The position numbers and the translations under genes are program-made. Of a stretch of DNA of 64,000 bases, positions 28,079 to 37,453 are shown piece after piece. The DNA is from Streptomyces ficellus (lineage in GTDB: Bacteria; Actinomycetota; Actinomycetes; Streptomycetales; Streptomycetaceae). Every line of letters begins with the position of its first letter. The stretch's first letter is position 1. The DNA lies in assembly GCF_030406405.1 (NCBI RefSeq), contig NZ_JAUEPL010000005.1:1-64000 (forward strand), given 5' to 3'. The notes beneath the pieces are model-generated. The model was given only the letters and a program-made list of their open reading frames with translations, had not been told where the DNA came from and ran no database searches.

Positions 28079-28705
28079 ATGACCATCAAGGACACGCCCG
28101 AGGAGTGGCAGGTCACCGCCTCGACGGTGCCGTTCAAGGGCAACAAGACGAGTGTCCGCGCCGACGACGTGGTCATGCCGGACGGGACCGTCGTACGCCG
28201 CGACTACCAGGTCCACCCCGGCTCGGTCGCCGTCCTCGCCCTCGATGACGACGACCGGGTCCTCGTACTGCGCCAGTACCGCCACCCGGTGCGGCACAAG
28301 CTGTGGGAGATCCCGGCGGGCCTGCTGGACGTACCCGGTGAGAACCCGCTGAACGCGGCGGTGCGCGAGCTGTACGAGGAGGCGCACGTCAAGGCGGAGC
28401 GGTGGAACGTCCTGACGGACGTCTACACCACGCCCGGCGGCTGCGACGAGGCGGTGCGGGTCTTCCTGGCCCGCGGCCTGTCGGCGGCGGAGGGCGAGCG
28501 GTTCGAGGTCGCCGAGGAGGAGGCGGACATGGAGCTCGCCCGGGTGCCGCTGGATGAGCTGGTACGGGGCGTACTGGCGGGCGAGCTGCACAACACCTGC
28601 CTGGTCGTGGGCGTCCTGTCGGTCCTCGCGGCCCGCTCGGGCGACGGCCTGGACGCCCTCCGCCCCGCCGACGCCCCCTGGGCCGCCCGCCCCTTCGAGG
28701 CATAG
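28079..28705 (+). CDS. Nudix hydrolase, ADP-ribose pyrophosphatase-like
   Basis: 208 aa from ATG 28079, with GGAGGA (28065-28070) eight bases upstream. The Nudix box is in EIPAGLLDVPGENPLNAAVR followed by ELYEEAHV. It has one extra residue between the first Gly and Glu and Ala for the usual last Gly, both seen in actinobacterial ADPRases. The preceding VAVLALDDDDRVLVLRQYRH block is typical of ADP-ribose pyrophosphatases, which cleave ADP-ribose to AMP and ribose-5-phosphate. It is usually found next to pyrG in Streptomyces. Confidence 0.92.
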   Translation: MTIKDTPEEWQVTASTVPFKGNKTSVRADDVVMPDGTVVRRDYQVHPGSVAVLALDDDDRVLVLRQYRHPVRHKLWEIPAGLLDVPGENPLNAAVRELYEEAHVKAERWNVLTDVYTTPGGCDEAVRVFLARGLSAAEGERFEVAEEEADMELARVPLDELVRGVLAGELHNTCLVVGVLSVLAARSGDGLDALRPADAPWAARPFEA

Positions 28706-28713
28706 CCCGGTGT

Positions 28714-28744
28714 GACGATCGCCTGATCCGATTGAGGGATCGTC
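28714..28744 (+). terminator. Possible terminator or operator hairpin after the Nudix gene
   Basis: GACGATC (28714-28720) pairs perfectly with GATCGTC (28738-28744) around a 17-nt loop, 9 bp after the stop. A short stem without a T tract, so the role is uncertain. Confidence 0.4.
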
Positions 28745-28847
28745 CGTCGTGCTCCGCCGGGGTGGGCCCCGGGGCTGAACTACGCTCGGAACACCCGCCG
28801 GGATCCGGCGGGATCAGCACGTGCGCAGGCGGACGGGAGCGTGGCCC

Positions 28848-30923
28848 GTGACGGATCAGGCGGTGGACTTCGGCGGCGCGGAGGGGGCCGGGGCGCCCGG
28901 CGCCCGGGCGCGTGGTACCGGCCGTCCCGAGCGCCGGTTCTACGGGCGGGTGCGGGAGCTGAAGGAACTGCGGGCCGACATCGCCCGCGCCGGACTCGAC
29001 ACCCTCGCCGGGCGCCCCTCCCCCCGCTCCCGCATCCTGCTGATCGCCGGGCGGCCCGGCAGCGGGCGGACCGCGCTCGCCGAGCAACTGGTCGGCGACC
29101 TCGCCCGGGGCTACCGCGACGGCGTCCTGCGCGCCCGGCTGACCGAGCCCGGCGGCGAGCCGGTGCCCACCGAACGGATCGCCCGCGCGCTGCTCGACGC
29201 CCTCGGGGTCGCCGCCCCCGCCGGAGCCGACGCCGACGAGCTGACCCAGCGGCTGCGGGACGCCTTCGCCGAGCGCCGCGCGCTGCTCCTGCTGGACGAC
29301 GCCGCGAACGCCGAGCAGGTCGACGCGCTGCTCCCGGACAACCCCGGCTGCCTGGTGGTGGCCGTCGCGCAGGGCCCGCTCACCGGCATCCCGGACGTAC
29401 GGCCGTGCACGGTGGGCGGACTGGACGCCAAGTCGGCCATCGAACTGCTCGGCGGCTTCACCGGCTCGGTACGGATCACCGTCGACCCACAGGCCGCCGA
29501 GACGCTCACCGAGGTGTGCGGCGGCCAGCCCGCCGCGCTCGTGCTCGCCGGCGGCTGGCTCGCCGCCCGCCCCATGGCGTCCGTCGCCGACCTCACCAAA
29601 CGGCTGCGCGCCCTGCCCGACGAGCCCGACCGCCCGGTCGCCACCCGACCGCTGGCCCGCGCCTTCCACCTCGCCTACGAGGCCCTGCCCGCCTCCGCCG
29701 CGCGGATGCTGCGGCTGCTCGCCCTCGCCCCGGTCGGGATCGCCGACGCCCACACCGCCTCCGCCCTGGCGGGCTGCTCGGTGTCGGCCGCCCGCACCGC
29801 GCTGGAGGGCTTCGCCGCCGCCGGGCTCGTCCACGAGGTGGACGCCGAGCAGTACGAGGTGCCCGGCTGTCTGGCGCCGCTGCTGCGGGAGCGGCTGGAC
29901 GCCGAGGACCGCCCCGCCGAGGTGCAGCTCGCCCGCGCGCGGATGCTGGAGCGGACCGTACGGCTGCTGCACTCCTGCCGGGCGGTCACCGAACCCGAGG
30001 GCTCGCCCGCGCGCCGCAAGCTCGCCGGACTTCCCCGTGCGCTGCGCTTTGCGACCCCGTCCGCCGCCGCGGAGTGGCTGCGCACCCGCCAGCCCGCGCT
30101 GCTGGCCTCCGCCCGCCTCGCCGTCGCCGACGGGGAGCTCGACACCCTGGCGCGGCGCCTGGTCGCCGCCCTGGTCCGGGCGCTGGCCGCGCACCGGGGC
30201 GCCGAGGCCGCGGCGCCCGAGCTGTACGGGCTGCACCAGCTGGTCCTGGACGTCGCCGACCGGCGCGGCCTGCACCGTGAGCGGGCCGCCGCCCTGCTGA
30301 ACCTCGCCGACCTCGACGCCCGCACCGGCCGCACCCGCGACGCCCTGGCCCGCTACCGGGCCGCGCTGGACGCCGGACGGCTCGCGAACGACCCGTACGC
30401 GATCAGCCGCGCGATGGAATCCGTAGGCGGTGCGTACCAGGAGCTGGGGGACTGGCAGCGGGCCGCCGACTGGTACGGCAGGGCGCTGTCGCAGCGGCTC
30501 GCCCGTGACGAGCGGGCCGACCAGGCGCGGCTGTACGGCCGGCTCGGCGCGGTCCACACCTACGAGGGCCGGTACGGCGAGGCCCTGAGGAACTGGCGGG
30601 CGGCCGCGGCCGGATATCGCCGCCTCGGTGATCTCGCGGGCCACGCGCGGGCGTTGAGCGAGGCGGCCCGGGTCCAGGAGTACGCCGGGCGGCCGCAGGA
30701 GTGCCTGCGTACCTGCGAGGAGGCGGTGGAGTGGGCGCGCAGGGCCAAGGACGTGCGGCTTCTCGCGGCGCTCCAGTTGCGGCTGGCGGACACCCTCGAC
30801 CGGCTCGGCGACCCCGCCGCCGCCCGGCTCCACCGGGCCGCCGCTGACCGTCTGCTGGGAGCGGAAGGTTCCACCTACCAAATCCCAGCCTACGAAATCC
30901 GCAGTGCTTCAGCCAAAGATTAA
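28848..30923 (+). CDS. STAND-type ATPase/TPR protein with Arg in Walker A
   Basis: 691 aa from GTG 28848, with GGGAG (28835-28839); GTG 28821 is an alternative. After a short acidic lead comes FYGRVRELKELRADIARAG, then a P-loop-like AGRPGSGRTALAEQL (~66-80) in which Arg replaces the Walker A Lys. Walker B is ALLLLDDAANAEQVDALLP, followed by winged-helix-like NB-ARC elements (LLALAPVGIADAHTASALAG). Residues ~480-680 are TPR-like (ALARYRAALDAGRLANDPYA, then YQELGDWQRAADWYGRALSQ). It resembles the regulatory half of AfsR/SARP-type proteins without a DNA-binding domain. Function unknown; the substitution suggests weak or no ATP hydrolysis. It ends 142 bp before ald. Confidence 0.8.
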   Translation: MTDQAVDFGGAEGAGAPGARARGTGRPERRFYGRVRELKELRADIARAGLDTLAGRPSPRSRILLIAGRPGSGRTALAEQLVGDLARGYRDGVLRARLTEPGGEPVPTERIARALLDALGVAAPAGADADELTQRLRDAFAERRALLLLDDAANAEQVDALLPDNPGCLVVAVAQGPLTGIPDVRPCTVGGLDAKSAIELLGGFTGSVRITVDPQAAETLTEVCGGQPAALVLAGGWLAARPMASVADLTKRLRALPDEPDRPVATRPLARAFHLAYEALPASAARMLRLLALAPVGIADAHTASALAGCSVSAARTALEGFAAAGLVHEVDAEQYEVPGCLAPLLRERLDAEDRPAEVQLARARMLERTVRLLHSCRAVTEPEGSPARRKLAGLPRALRFATPSAAAEWLRTRQPALLASARLAVADGELDTLARRLVAALVRALAAHRGAEAAAPELYGLHQLVLDVADRRGLHRERAAALLNLADLDARTGRTRDALARYRAALDAGRLANDPYAISRAMESVGGAYQELGDWQRAADWYGRALSQRLARDERADQARLYGRLGAVHTYEGRYGEALRNWRAAAAGYRRLGDLAGHARALSEAARVQEYAGRPQECLRTCEEAVEWARRAKDVRLLAALQLRLADTLDRLGDPAAARLHRAAADRLLGAEGSTYQIPAYEIRSASAKD

Positions 30924-30936
30924 AGCTTTGCAAGGC

Positions 30937-30964
30937 TAGACAAAGGTCGGCCCTTCAATAGACT
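30937..30964 (+). promoter_or_regulatory. Probable ald promoter
   Basis: TAGACA (30937-30942) and TAGACT (30959-30964) with a 16-bp spacer fit Streptomyces housekeeping-type promoters. An AT-rich palindrome AAAGCTTT (30922-30929) lies just upstream and could be an operator for an Lrp/AldR-type activator. This predicts a ~95-nt leader. Confidence 0.5.
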
Positions 30965-31065
30965 GGGTGAGCCGCGATTGACTGCGGTGTATCCCGGTGC
31001 GTCCAGTGCATCCGGGTATGTATTGCATTGCCCCCGTACCCACAAAGCCAAGGACCGTGATCGAC

Positions 31066-32181
<1,116 letters not shown>

Positions 32182-32277
32182 CTGCCCGCGCGGCTCTCCG
32201 CCCGACTTGCCGCCCGACTCCGCGTCTGACTTCCCGTCTGAGGCGGCCGCTCGTCAACGGGCGCCGTCAATGTCACG

Positions 32278-32316
32278 CATCCGGCCGGACCTTGCTCGAC
32301 GAGGTCCGGCCGGATG
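32278..32316 (+). terminator. Terminator after ald
   Basis: A perfect 15-bp stem (32278-32292 with 32302-32316) with a 9-nt loop, ~97 bp after the stop. No T tract. Confidence 0.75.
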
Positions 32317-32372
32317 TGTGTCCGACCACGTCCCGACGCCGCTTCAAGTCGCCTCGAACGTAACCCTTTAAC

Positions 32373-32394
32373 CGTTTCGCACACCCGCGAAACG
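32373..32394. promoter_or_regulatory. Inverted repeat upstream of parA (possible operator)
   Basis: CGTTTCGC and GCGAAACG form a perfect 8-bp inverted repeat with a 6-bp spacer, 180-200 bp before the parA start. It could be a binding site for the ribbon-helix-helix-like protein encoded after parA; this is speculation. A weak hairpin is the alternative. Confidence 0.4.
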
Positions 32395-32471
32395 TATCGA
32401 TGAGCGGCCGTGCGCCCTTGACAGAGAGGTGTTCCTTTGCCGACACATCGGCTCGCGTCCGGGCGATTGTG

Positions 32472-32501
32472 TTGCTGCGGAGCGGTGACACGCCATAGAG
32501 T
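32472..32501 (+). promoter_or_regulatory. Candidate parA-operon promoter
   Basis: TTGCTG (32472-32477) and TAGAGT (32496-32501) with an 18-bp spacer, leaving a ~70-nt leader. A TTGACA at 32418-32423 lacks a good -10 partner. Confidence 0.4.
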
Positions 32502-32576
32502 CGCCAACCGTCGGCATGGTGCCACGCTGACCTATCGATAAGTTTCCTGGTCCCGTCCAAGGAGGTAAGACGACTT

Positions 32577-33746
32577 GTGAATGAGTCGACATTTACTCCC
32601 GGGGGTGGTCAGCCAGGAAGGCCTGAGGCGGACCAGGTTCCCTCCTCCGGGATCGAGGCTGTCGGCTCCGTCGCTGTCCGGACCTTCGCGACGCACCAGC
32701 ACATGACGACAGCCCACACGATGAAGATGATGGACGGCCAACACGTGAACGCCATGGCCGGCAACGAGAGTGGCCGAGAGTCCACCCACTTCGCCGCCTA
32801 CGACGAAGTCCCCGAGGGGCACTTCTACGACCCTGACGCCGAGTACGAGCCGGACCCGGAGTACGCGGCCACCCTCGCCCCGGACGCTGCCCGCCAGCGC
32901 CGCGAGCGGATCGGCCCCACCGGACGGCCCCTGCCGTACTTCCCGATCCCGGGACCACTGACCGACCACGGTCCCGCCAAGATCATCGCGATGTGCAACC
33001 AGAAGGGCGGCGTGGGCAAGACGACGTCGACCATCAACCTGGGCGCCGCGCTCGCGGAGTACGGACGCCGGGTGCTGCTCGTCGACTTCGACCCGCAGGG
33101 AGCCCTGTCGGTCGGCCTCGGCGTGAACCCGATGGAGCTCGACCTCACCGTCTACAACCTGCTCATGGAGCGGGGCATGTCGGCGGACGAGGTCCTGCTG
33201 AAGACCGCCGTGCCCAACATGGACCTGCTGCCCAGCAATATCGATTTGTCTGCGGCGGAAGTGCAGTTGGTCAGCGAGGTCGCGCGCGAGTCCACGCTCC
33301 AGCGGGCGCTGAAGCCGCTGCTGAACGACTACGACTACATCGTGATCGACTGCCAGCCGTCGCTCGGTCTGCTGACCGTCAACGCGCTGACGGCGGCGCA
33401 CAAGGTGATAGTGCCGCTGGAGTGCGAGTTCTTCGCGCTGCGCGGCGTCGCGCTGCTGACGGAGACCATCGAGAAGGTCCAGGAACGGCTCAACCCCGAG
33501 CTGGAGCTCGACGGCATCCTCGCCACGATGTACGACTCGCGGACCGTGCACAGCCGTGAGGTGCTGGCCCGGGTGGTCGAGGCGTTCGACGACCACGTCT
33601 ACCACACCGTGATCGGCCGGACCGTCCGCTTCCCGGAGACCACGGTCGCGGGTGAGCCGATCACCACGTACGCCTCGAACTCGGTCGGCGCGGCCGCCTA
33701 CCGCCAGCTCGCCAGGGAGGTGCTCGCCCGGTGTCACGCCGAGTGA
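32577..33746 (+). CDS. ParA/Soj-family ATPase
   Basis: 389 aa from GTG 32577, with AAGGAGG at 32560-32566. The deviant Walker A is CNQKGGVGKTTSTINLG (~139-155), Walker A' is VLLVDFDPQGALSVGLG and the switch II region is IVIDCQPSLGLLTVNAL. An unusually long, low-complexity N-terminus (~130 aa; DAEYEPDPEYAATLAPDAA) precedes the ATPase core. From memory, the main chromosome-segregation ParA of Streptomyces sits next to parB near oriC; here there is no parB. This is the second, condensin-linked ParA-like protein. The stop overlaps the next gene by 16 bp. Confidence 0.93.
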   Translation: MNESTFTPGGGQPGRPEADQVPSSGIEAVGSVAVRTFATHQHMTTAHTMKMMDGQHVNAMAGNESGRESTHFAAYDEVPEGHFYDPDAEYEPDPEYAATLAPDAARQRRERIGPTGRPLPYFPIPGPLTDHGPAKIIAMCNQKGGVGKTTSTINLGAALAEYGRRVLLVDFDPQGALSVGLGVNPMELDLTVYNLLMERGMSADEVLLKTAVPNMDLLPSNIDLSAAEVQLVSEVARESTLQRALKPLLNDYDYIVIDCQPSLGLLTVNALTAAHKVIVPLECEFFALRGVALLTETIEKVQERLNPELELDGILATMYDSRTVHSREVLARVVEAFDDHVYHTVIGRTVRFPETTVAGEPITTYASNSVGAAAYRQLAREVLARCHAE

Positions 33747-34264
33747 GTCTGCCCGGTGCCGACGAGTTGTTCCGTACGACAGGGGGCATGGCGCTGCAAT
33801 CGTCGTCCCCGCGACGGCCGAACGGCGAGCCGCGCGTCCCCGCCCCGGCGGGCGAGAGCGACCCGGCGGGCCCGGCGGCCCCCGAGGGCTCCGTCTCCCG
33901 GCCGGGCCCGCAGGAGCACGCGGCGGCCGACACGGAGGCCGCGGAGCCGCGCGGCCGGGCGGCGGAGGACCCGGCCGCGGGTGCCGCGTCCGCCTCCGCG
34001 AAGGCGGCGGCACCGGCACGGCGCCGGGGACGCTCGGCAGGCCGGCGGCCCAGCGGGCGTGAACGGCACGACGAGAAGATCACCGTGTACGTCTCCGCCG
34101 AGGAGCTCATGGACCTGGAGCACGCGCGCCTCGTCCTGCGCGGCGAGCACGGCCTGGCCGTCGACCGCGGGCGCATCGTCCGCGAGGCGGTCGCCGTGGT
34201 CCTGGCGGACCTGGAGTCGCGGGGCGACGCGAGCATCCTGGTGCGGCGCCTGCGCGGGCGCTGA
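33731..34264 (+). CDS. Ribbon-helix-helix-like protein coupled to ParA
   Basis: 177 aa from GTG 33731, overlapping parA by 16 bp. Residues 1-~110 are disordered and rich in Pro, Ala and Arg, ending in a basic patch (ARRRGRSAGRRPSGRER). The last ~65 residues look like a ribbon-helix-helix: a strand KITVYVSAEELMDLEHARL, then a helix and DRGRIVREAVAVVLADLES. Small RHH proteins (ParG/omega type) partner ParA in plasmid partition, so this may be a DNA-binding partner of the upstream ATPase. This is inferred from pattern and context only. Confidence 0.75.
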   Translation: MSRRVSLPGADELFRTTGGMALQSSSPRRPNGEPRVPAPAGESDPAGPAAPEGSVSRPGPQEHAAADTEAAEPRGRAAEDPAAGAASASAKAAAPARRRGRSAGRRPSGRERHDEKITVYVSAEELMDLEHARLVLRGEHGLAVDRGRIVREAVAVVLADLESRGDASILVRRLRGR

Positions 34265-34311
34265 CGGTAGCCTGCGCGGACCGCCGCCGTTCCGTTCGCC
34301 CCTGGACCAGG

Positions 34312-35451
34312 ATGCCCCCGACCGACCCCGCCGCCTCCCGTCGCCGCCCCCTGGGCCGCGGCCCGGGGCTCCCCCGGCCGGGCGCCCCCGACGCGGCTCC
34401 CCCCGCCGCCCCCGAGGACGCCCCGGCACCAGCGGAGCCGGCTGGTCCGCCAGCGTTCGAGGACGCCCCCGAGCCGGCAGCCCCCGAGGACGCCCCCGAG
34501 CCGCCCGAGGACGCCCCCGAGCCGGCAGCCCCCGCGACACCCGAAGGCGCCGGCGCGCCCGCGGCCCCCGCGCCGGCAGGCGCACCGGCCCCGGGCGGTG
34601 CGGCCGTGCCGGGCGGGGGGATCGAGCCGGTGGCGCACGGTGACGCCGGGCAGTCGGTGGGCGACGGGCGGTTCACCATTCGGCTGGCGAACTTCGAGGG
34701 TCCGTTCGATCTGCTCCTGCAACTGATCTCCAAGCACAAGCTCGACGTCACCGAGGTCGCCCTGTCCAAGGTGACCGACGAGTTCATGGCCCACATCCGG
34801 GCCATGGGACCCGACTGGGACCTGGACCAGACCACGGAGTTCCTGGTCGTCGCGGCGACGCTGCTCGACCTCAAGGCCGCCCGGCTGCTGCCCGCCGCCG
34901 AGGTGGAGGACGAGGCCGACCTCGCGCTGCTGGAGGCGCGGGACCTGCTGTTCGCCCGGCTCCTGCAGTACCGCGCGTACAAGCAGGTCGCCGAGATCTT
35001 CAGCGAGCGGCTGGAGAGCGAGGGCAAGCGGTACCCCCGTACCGTCGGGCTGGAGCCGCACCACGCCGAGCTGCTGCCCGACGTGGTCATCAGCATCGGC
35101 GCCGAAGGGTTCGCCAGGCTGGCGGTCAAGGCCATGCAGCCCAAGGCCAAGCCGCAGGTGTACGTCGACCACATCCACGCCCCGCTGGTCAGCGTCCGCG
35201 ACCAGGCCGAGGTGGTCATCGCCCGGCTGCGGGAGCGCGGCGAGCTCACCTTCCGCGACCTCGCCGAGGACGCGCCGGACACCCTCACCGTCGTCGCACG
35301 GTTCCTGGCCCTGCTGGAGCTGTACCGGGACAAGGCCGTCACCCTCGACCAGGAGGACGCCCTCGGGGAGCTCACGGTCCGGTGGACCGGCGGGGACAGC
35401 GCGTCGGTCACGGACGAGTTCGACCAGGTCGTGAAGGAGGAGAAGGCGTGA
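34312..35451 (+). CDS. scpA: Segregation and condensation protein A
   Basis: 379 aa from ATG 34312. The first ~110 residues are a Pro/Ala/Glu repeat tail (APEDAPEPAAPEDAPEPPED), which is extra to the family. The kleisin proper begins around IRLANFEGPFDLLLQLISKH and continues through LDVTEVALSKVTDEFMAHIR. It has the C-terminal winged helix LTFRDLAEDAPDTLTVVARF. ScpA bridges SMC heads and binds ScpB dimers in the bacterial condensin complex. A downstream start within the Pro-rich region cannot be excluded. It overlaps scpB. Confidence 0.93.
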   Translation: MPPTDPAASRRRPLGRGPGLPRPGAPDAAPPAAPEDAPAPAEPAGPPAFEDAPEPAAPEDAPEPPEDAPEPAAPATPEGAGAPAAPAPAGAPAPGGAAVPGGGIEPVAHGDAGQSVGDGRFTIRLANFEGPFDLLLQLISKHKLDVTEVALSKVTDEFMAHIRAMGPDWDLDQTTEFLVVAATLLDLKAARLLPAAEVEDEADLALLEARDLLFARLLQYRAYKQVAEIFSERLESEGKRYPRTVGLEPHHAELLPDVVISIGAEGFARLAVKAMQPKAKPQVYVDHIHAPLVSVRDQAEVVIARLRERGELTFRDLAEDAPDTLTVVARFLALLELYRDKAVTLDQEDALGELTVRWTGGDSASVTDEFDQVVKEEKA

Positions 35452-36062
35452 TGGAGCTGAAGCCGGCCCTGGAGGCCGTCCTCATGGTCGTCGACGAGCC
35501 CGCGACCGAGGAGCACCTGGCGAAGGTGCTGGAGCGCCCCCGCCGCGAGGTCGCGGACGCGCTGCGCGAGCTGGCCGACGAGTACGACGTACAGGGCAGG
35601 GGGTTCCAGCTGCGGCTGGTCGCGGGTGGCTGGCGCTACTACACGCGCCCCGAGTACGCGCAGGCCGTCGAGAGCTTCGTGCTCGACGGGCAGCAGGCCC
35701 GGCTCACCCAGGCCGCCCTGGAGACCCTCGCGGTCGTCGCGTACCGCCAGCCGGTGAGCCGGTCGAGGGTCTCGGCGGTACGCGGAGTGAACTGCGACGG
35801 CGTCATGCGCACCCTCCTCCAGCGCGGTCTGGTGGAGGAGGCGGGCGCGGAACCCGAAACAGGTGCGATCCTGTACAGGACGACGAACTACTTCCTGGAG
35901 CGGATGGGCCTGCGCGGCCTGGACGAACTTCCCGAACTGGCGCCCTTCCTCCCCGAGGCCGAGGCGATCGAGGCGGAGACACAGGAAGGGGTCCCGTCGT
36001 TCGATCCGGACGCACCTGATGCGCCGGATTCCGAGCACGCAGACGACAAGACGGAACTTTGA
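35448..36062 (+). CDS. scpB: Segregation and condensation protein B
   Basis: 204 aa from GTG 35448; GGAGG (35436-35440) is seven bases upstream, and ATG 35451 is the alternative. Two winged-helix domains: LKPALEAVLMVVDEPATEEH (start) and LTQAALETLAVVAYRQPVSR followed by VRGVNCDGVMRTLLQRGLVE, the strongest ScpB signature. An acidic disordered tail ends the protein. It overlaps scpA (GTGATG) and the pseudouridine synthase (TGATG), so the three are translationally coupled. Confidence 0.95.
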   Translation: MMELKPALEAVLMVVDEPATEEHLAKVLERPRREVADALRELADEYDVQGRGFQLRLVAGGWRYYTRPEYAQAVESFVLDGQQARLTQAALETLAVVAYRQPVSRSRVSAVRGVNCDGVMRTLLQRGLVEEAGAEPETGAILYRTTNYFLERMGLRGLDELPELAPFLPEAEAIEAETQEGVPSFDPDAPDAPDSEHADDKTEL

Positions 36063-37342
36063 TGCGAAGCAGCAGCGGCAGGAACAGCAGCGGAAACAAC
36101 GGCGGGAGCCGTGGTGGCAACAGCGGCGGCCGCGGCAGCAGCGGCGGCCGCGGCAATTACCGGGGTGCCGGTAACAGCCGCGACGACAAGAACCCGCGCG
36201 GCGGCAACCCGCGCCGGCCCCGCCCCGAGGAGCGCAGCTACGACGTGGGCGGCGCCCCCGAGGCCGGCCCCAAGCGCGGCCGCGGCACCTTCGAGGGCGG
36301 CCCCAAGCGCGGACCCGGCGCCTCCGAGGGCGGCCCCAAGCGCGGACGCGGCCCCTCTGAAGGTGGCCCCAGGCGTGGGCCGGGCGCCTCCGAGGGCGGC
36401 CCCAGGCGTGGACCCGGCGCCCCCGAGGGTGGTCCCAAGCGCGGACGTGGCGCCGCCGCACGTGGTGGCGCCAAGGGCGGTCCCAAGCAGTCCCCGCAGC
36501 GGGGCGGCGGCCGGACGACCCCGGCGCGTCCGCGTGAGCTGGACGCCCGGATCGAGGAGCGCAACCGGGAGCGGTACGCGAACAAGCCGGAGATCAAGAC
36601 CCCCAAGACCTTCGGGGAGCAGGAGGGCGAGCGCCTGCAGAAGGTGCTGGCCAGGGCGGGCATGGGTTCGCGGCGGGCCTGCGAGGAGCTGATCGACGCG
36701 GGCCGGGTCGAGGTCAACGGCGAGATCGTCATCGAGCAGGGCAAGCGCGTCGACCCGGAGAACGACGAGATCAAGGTCGACGGCCTGACCGTCGCCACCC
36801 AGTCGTACCTGTTCTTCGCGCTGAACAAGCCCGCAGGCGTCGTGTCCACGATGGAGGACCCCGACGGCCGCCAGTGCCTGGGCGACTACGTCACCAACCG
36901 TGAGACGCGGCTCTTCCACGTCGGGCGGCTCGACACCGAGACCGAGGGCATCATCCTGCTCACCAACCACGGTGAGCTGGCCCACCGCCTCACGCACCCC
37001 AAGTACGGCGTGAAGAAGACCTACCTGGCCGCCATCACCGGCCCCCTCCCGCGCGAGGTGGGCAAGCGGCTCAAGGAGGGCATCCAGCTGGAGGACGGCT
37101 ACGCCCGCGCCGACCACTTCCGGGTGGTCGAGCAGACCGGCAAGAACTACCTGGTCGAGGTGGAGCTCCACGAGGGCCGTAAGCACATCGTGCGCCGGAT
37201 GCTCGCCGAGGCGGGCTTCCCGGTCGACAAGCTGGTCCGCACCGCCTTCGGCCCGATCCAGCTCGGCGACCAGAAGTCGGGCTGGCTGCGCCGCCTGACG
37301 AACACCGAGGTCGGCATGCTGATGAAGGAAGTCGGCCTGTAG
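36062..37342 (+). CDS. rluB: RluB-type 23S rRNA pseudouridine synthase with repeat-rich N-terminus
   Basis: 426 aa from ATG 36062 (overlaps the scpB stop). Residues 1-~185 are disordered: Ser/Asn/Gly-rich (1-40), Arg/Pro-rich, then six or so ~11-residue EGGPKRGPGAS repeats (~75-135). An S4 domain follows (~190-245; QKVLARAGMGSRRACEELID), then the catalytic domain with the Asp nucleophile in HVGRLDTETEGIILLTNHGE (~285-305) and EGRKHIVRRMLAEAGFPVDK. RluB modifies U2605-region of 23S rRNA. The basic Gly-rich tail is an actinobacterial addition that probably binds RNA. Confidence 0.93.
   Translation: MRSSSGRNSSGNNGGSRGGNSGGRGSSGGRGNYRGAGNSRDDKNPRGGNPRRPRPEERSYDVGGAPEAGPKRGRGTFEGGPKRGPGASEGGPKRGRGPSEGGPRRGPGASEGGPRRGPGAPEGGPKRGRGAAARGGAKGGPKQSPQRGGGRTTPARPRELDARIEERNRERYANKPEIKTPKTFGEQEGERLQKVLARAGMGSRRACEELIDAGRVEVNGEIVIEQGKRVDPENDEIKVDGLTVATQSYLFFALNKPAGVVSTMEDPDGRQCLGDYVTNRETRLFHVGRLDTETEGIILLTNHGELAHRLTHPKYGVKKTYLAAITGPLPREVGKRLKEGIQLEDGYARADHFRVVEQTGKNYLVEVELHEGRKHIVRRMLAEAGFPVDKLVRTAFGPIQLGDQKSGWLRRLTNTEVGMLMKEVGL
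36283..36465 (+). repeat. Tandem 33-bp coding repeats in rluB
   Basis: Units like GAGGGCGGCCCCAAGCGCGG followed by ACCCGGCGCCTCC recur about six times, encoding E/F-GG-P-K/R-R-G-R/P-G-A/P-S/P. Copy number may vary between strains. Confidence 0.85.
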
Positions 37343-37357
37343 TAGCCCATATCCGTA

Positions 37358-37399
37358 CGAAAGCCCGTGGCCTGCGGAAAGGCCGCGGGCTTTCGTGCT
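37358..37399 (+). terminator. Terminator after rluB
   Basis: A 15-bp stem with one G-T pair (37358-37372 with 37381-37395) and an 8-nt loop, 15 bp after the rluB stop. It insulates the parA-rluB operon from the nrtR promoter. Confidence 0.85.
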
Positions 37400-37428
37400 T
37401 GTGGGGCACCCTCGTCCGCCTTTATAGT
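37399..37428 (+). promoter_or_regulatory. Candidate nrtR-operon promoter
   Basis: TTGTGG (37399-37404) and TATAGT (37423-37428) with an 18-bp spacer. The -10 overlaps the left arm of the AGTCA-N3-TGACT palindrome, as expected for an autorepressed promoter. Confidence 0.5.
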
Positions 37429-37438
37429 CAAGATGACT
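37426..37438. promoter_or_regulatory. Putative NrtR operator
   Basis: AGTCA and TGACT form a perfect inverted repeat with AGA between, inside the AT-rich TTTATAGTCAAGATGACTCT. The position over the -10 suggests autorepression by the Nudix-type regulator encoded downstream. NrtR sites are short AT-containing palindromes; whether this matches the actinobacterial consensus is not checked. Confidence 0.5.
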
Positions 37439-37453
37439 CTTAAGGAGGCGGCG

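Larger units (their letters stand above)
32182..32576. other. ald-parA intergenic region
   Basis: 395 bp without a supported gene. It contains the ald terminator hairpin, an 8-bp perfect inverted repeat (32373-32394) and a candidate parA promoter (32472-32501). It is more AT-rich than its surroundings. Confidence 0.6.

Noticed and set aside
32577-33746. Main chromosome partition ParA (parAB-oriC locus)
   Set aside because: No parB, no parS-like sites and no oriC genes nearby; it is followed by scpAB, marking the second ParA-like protein.
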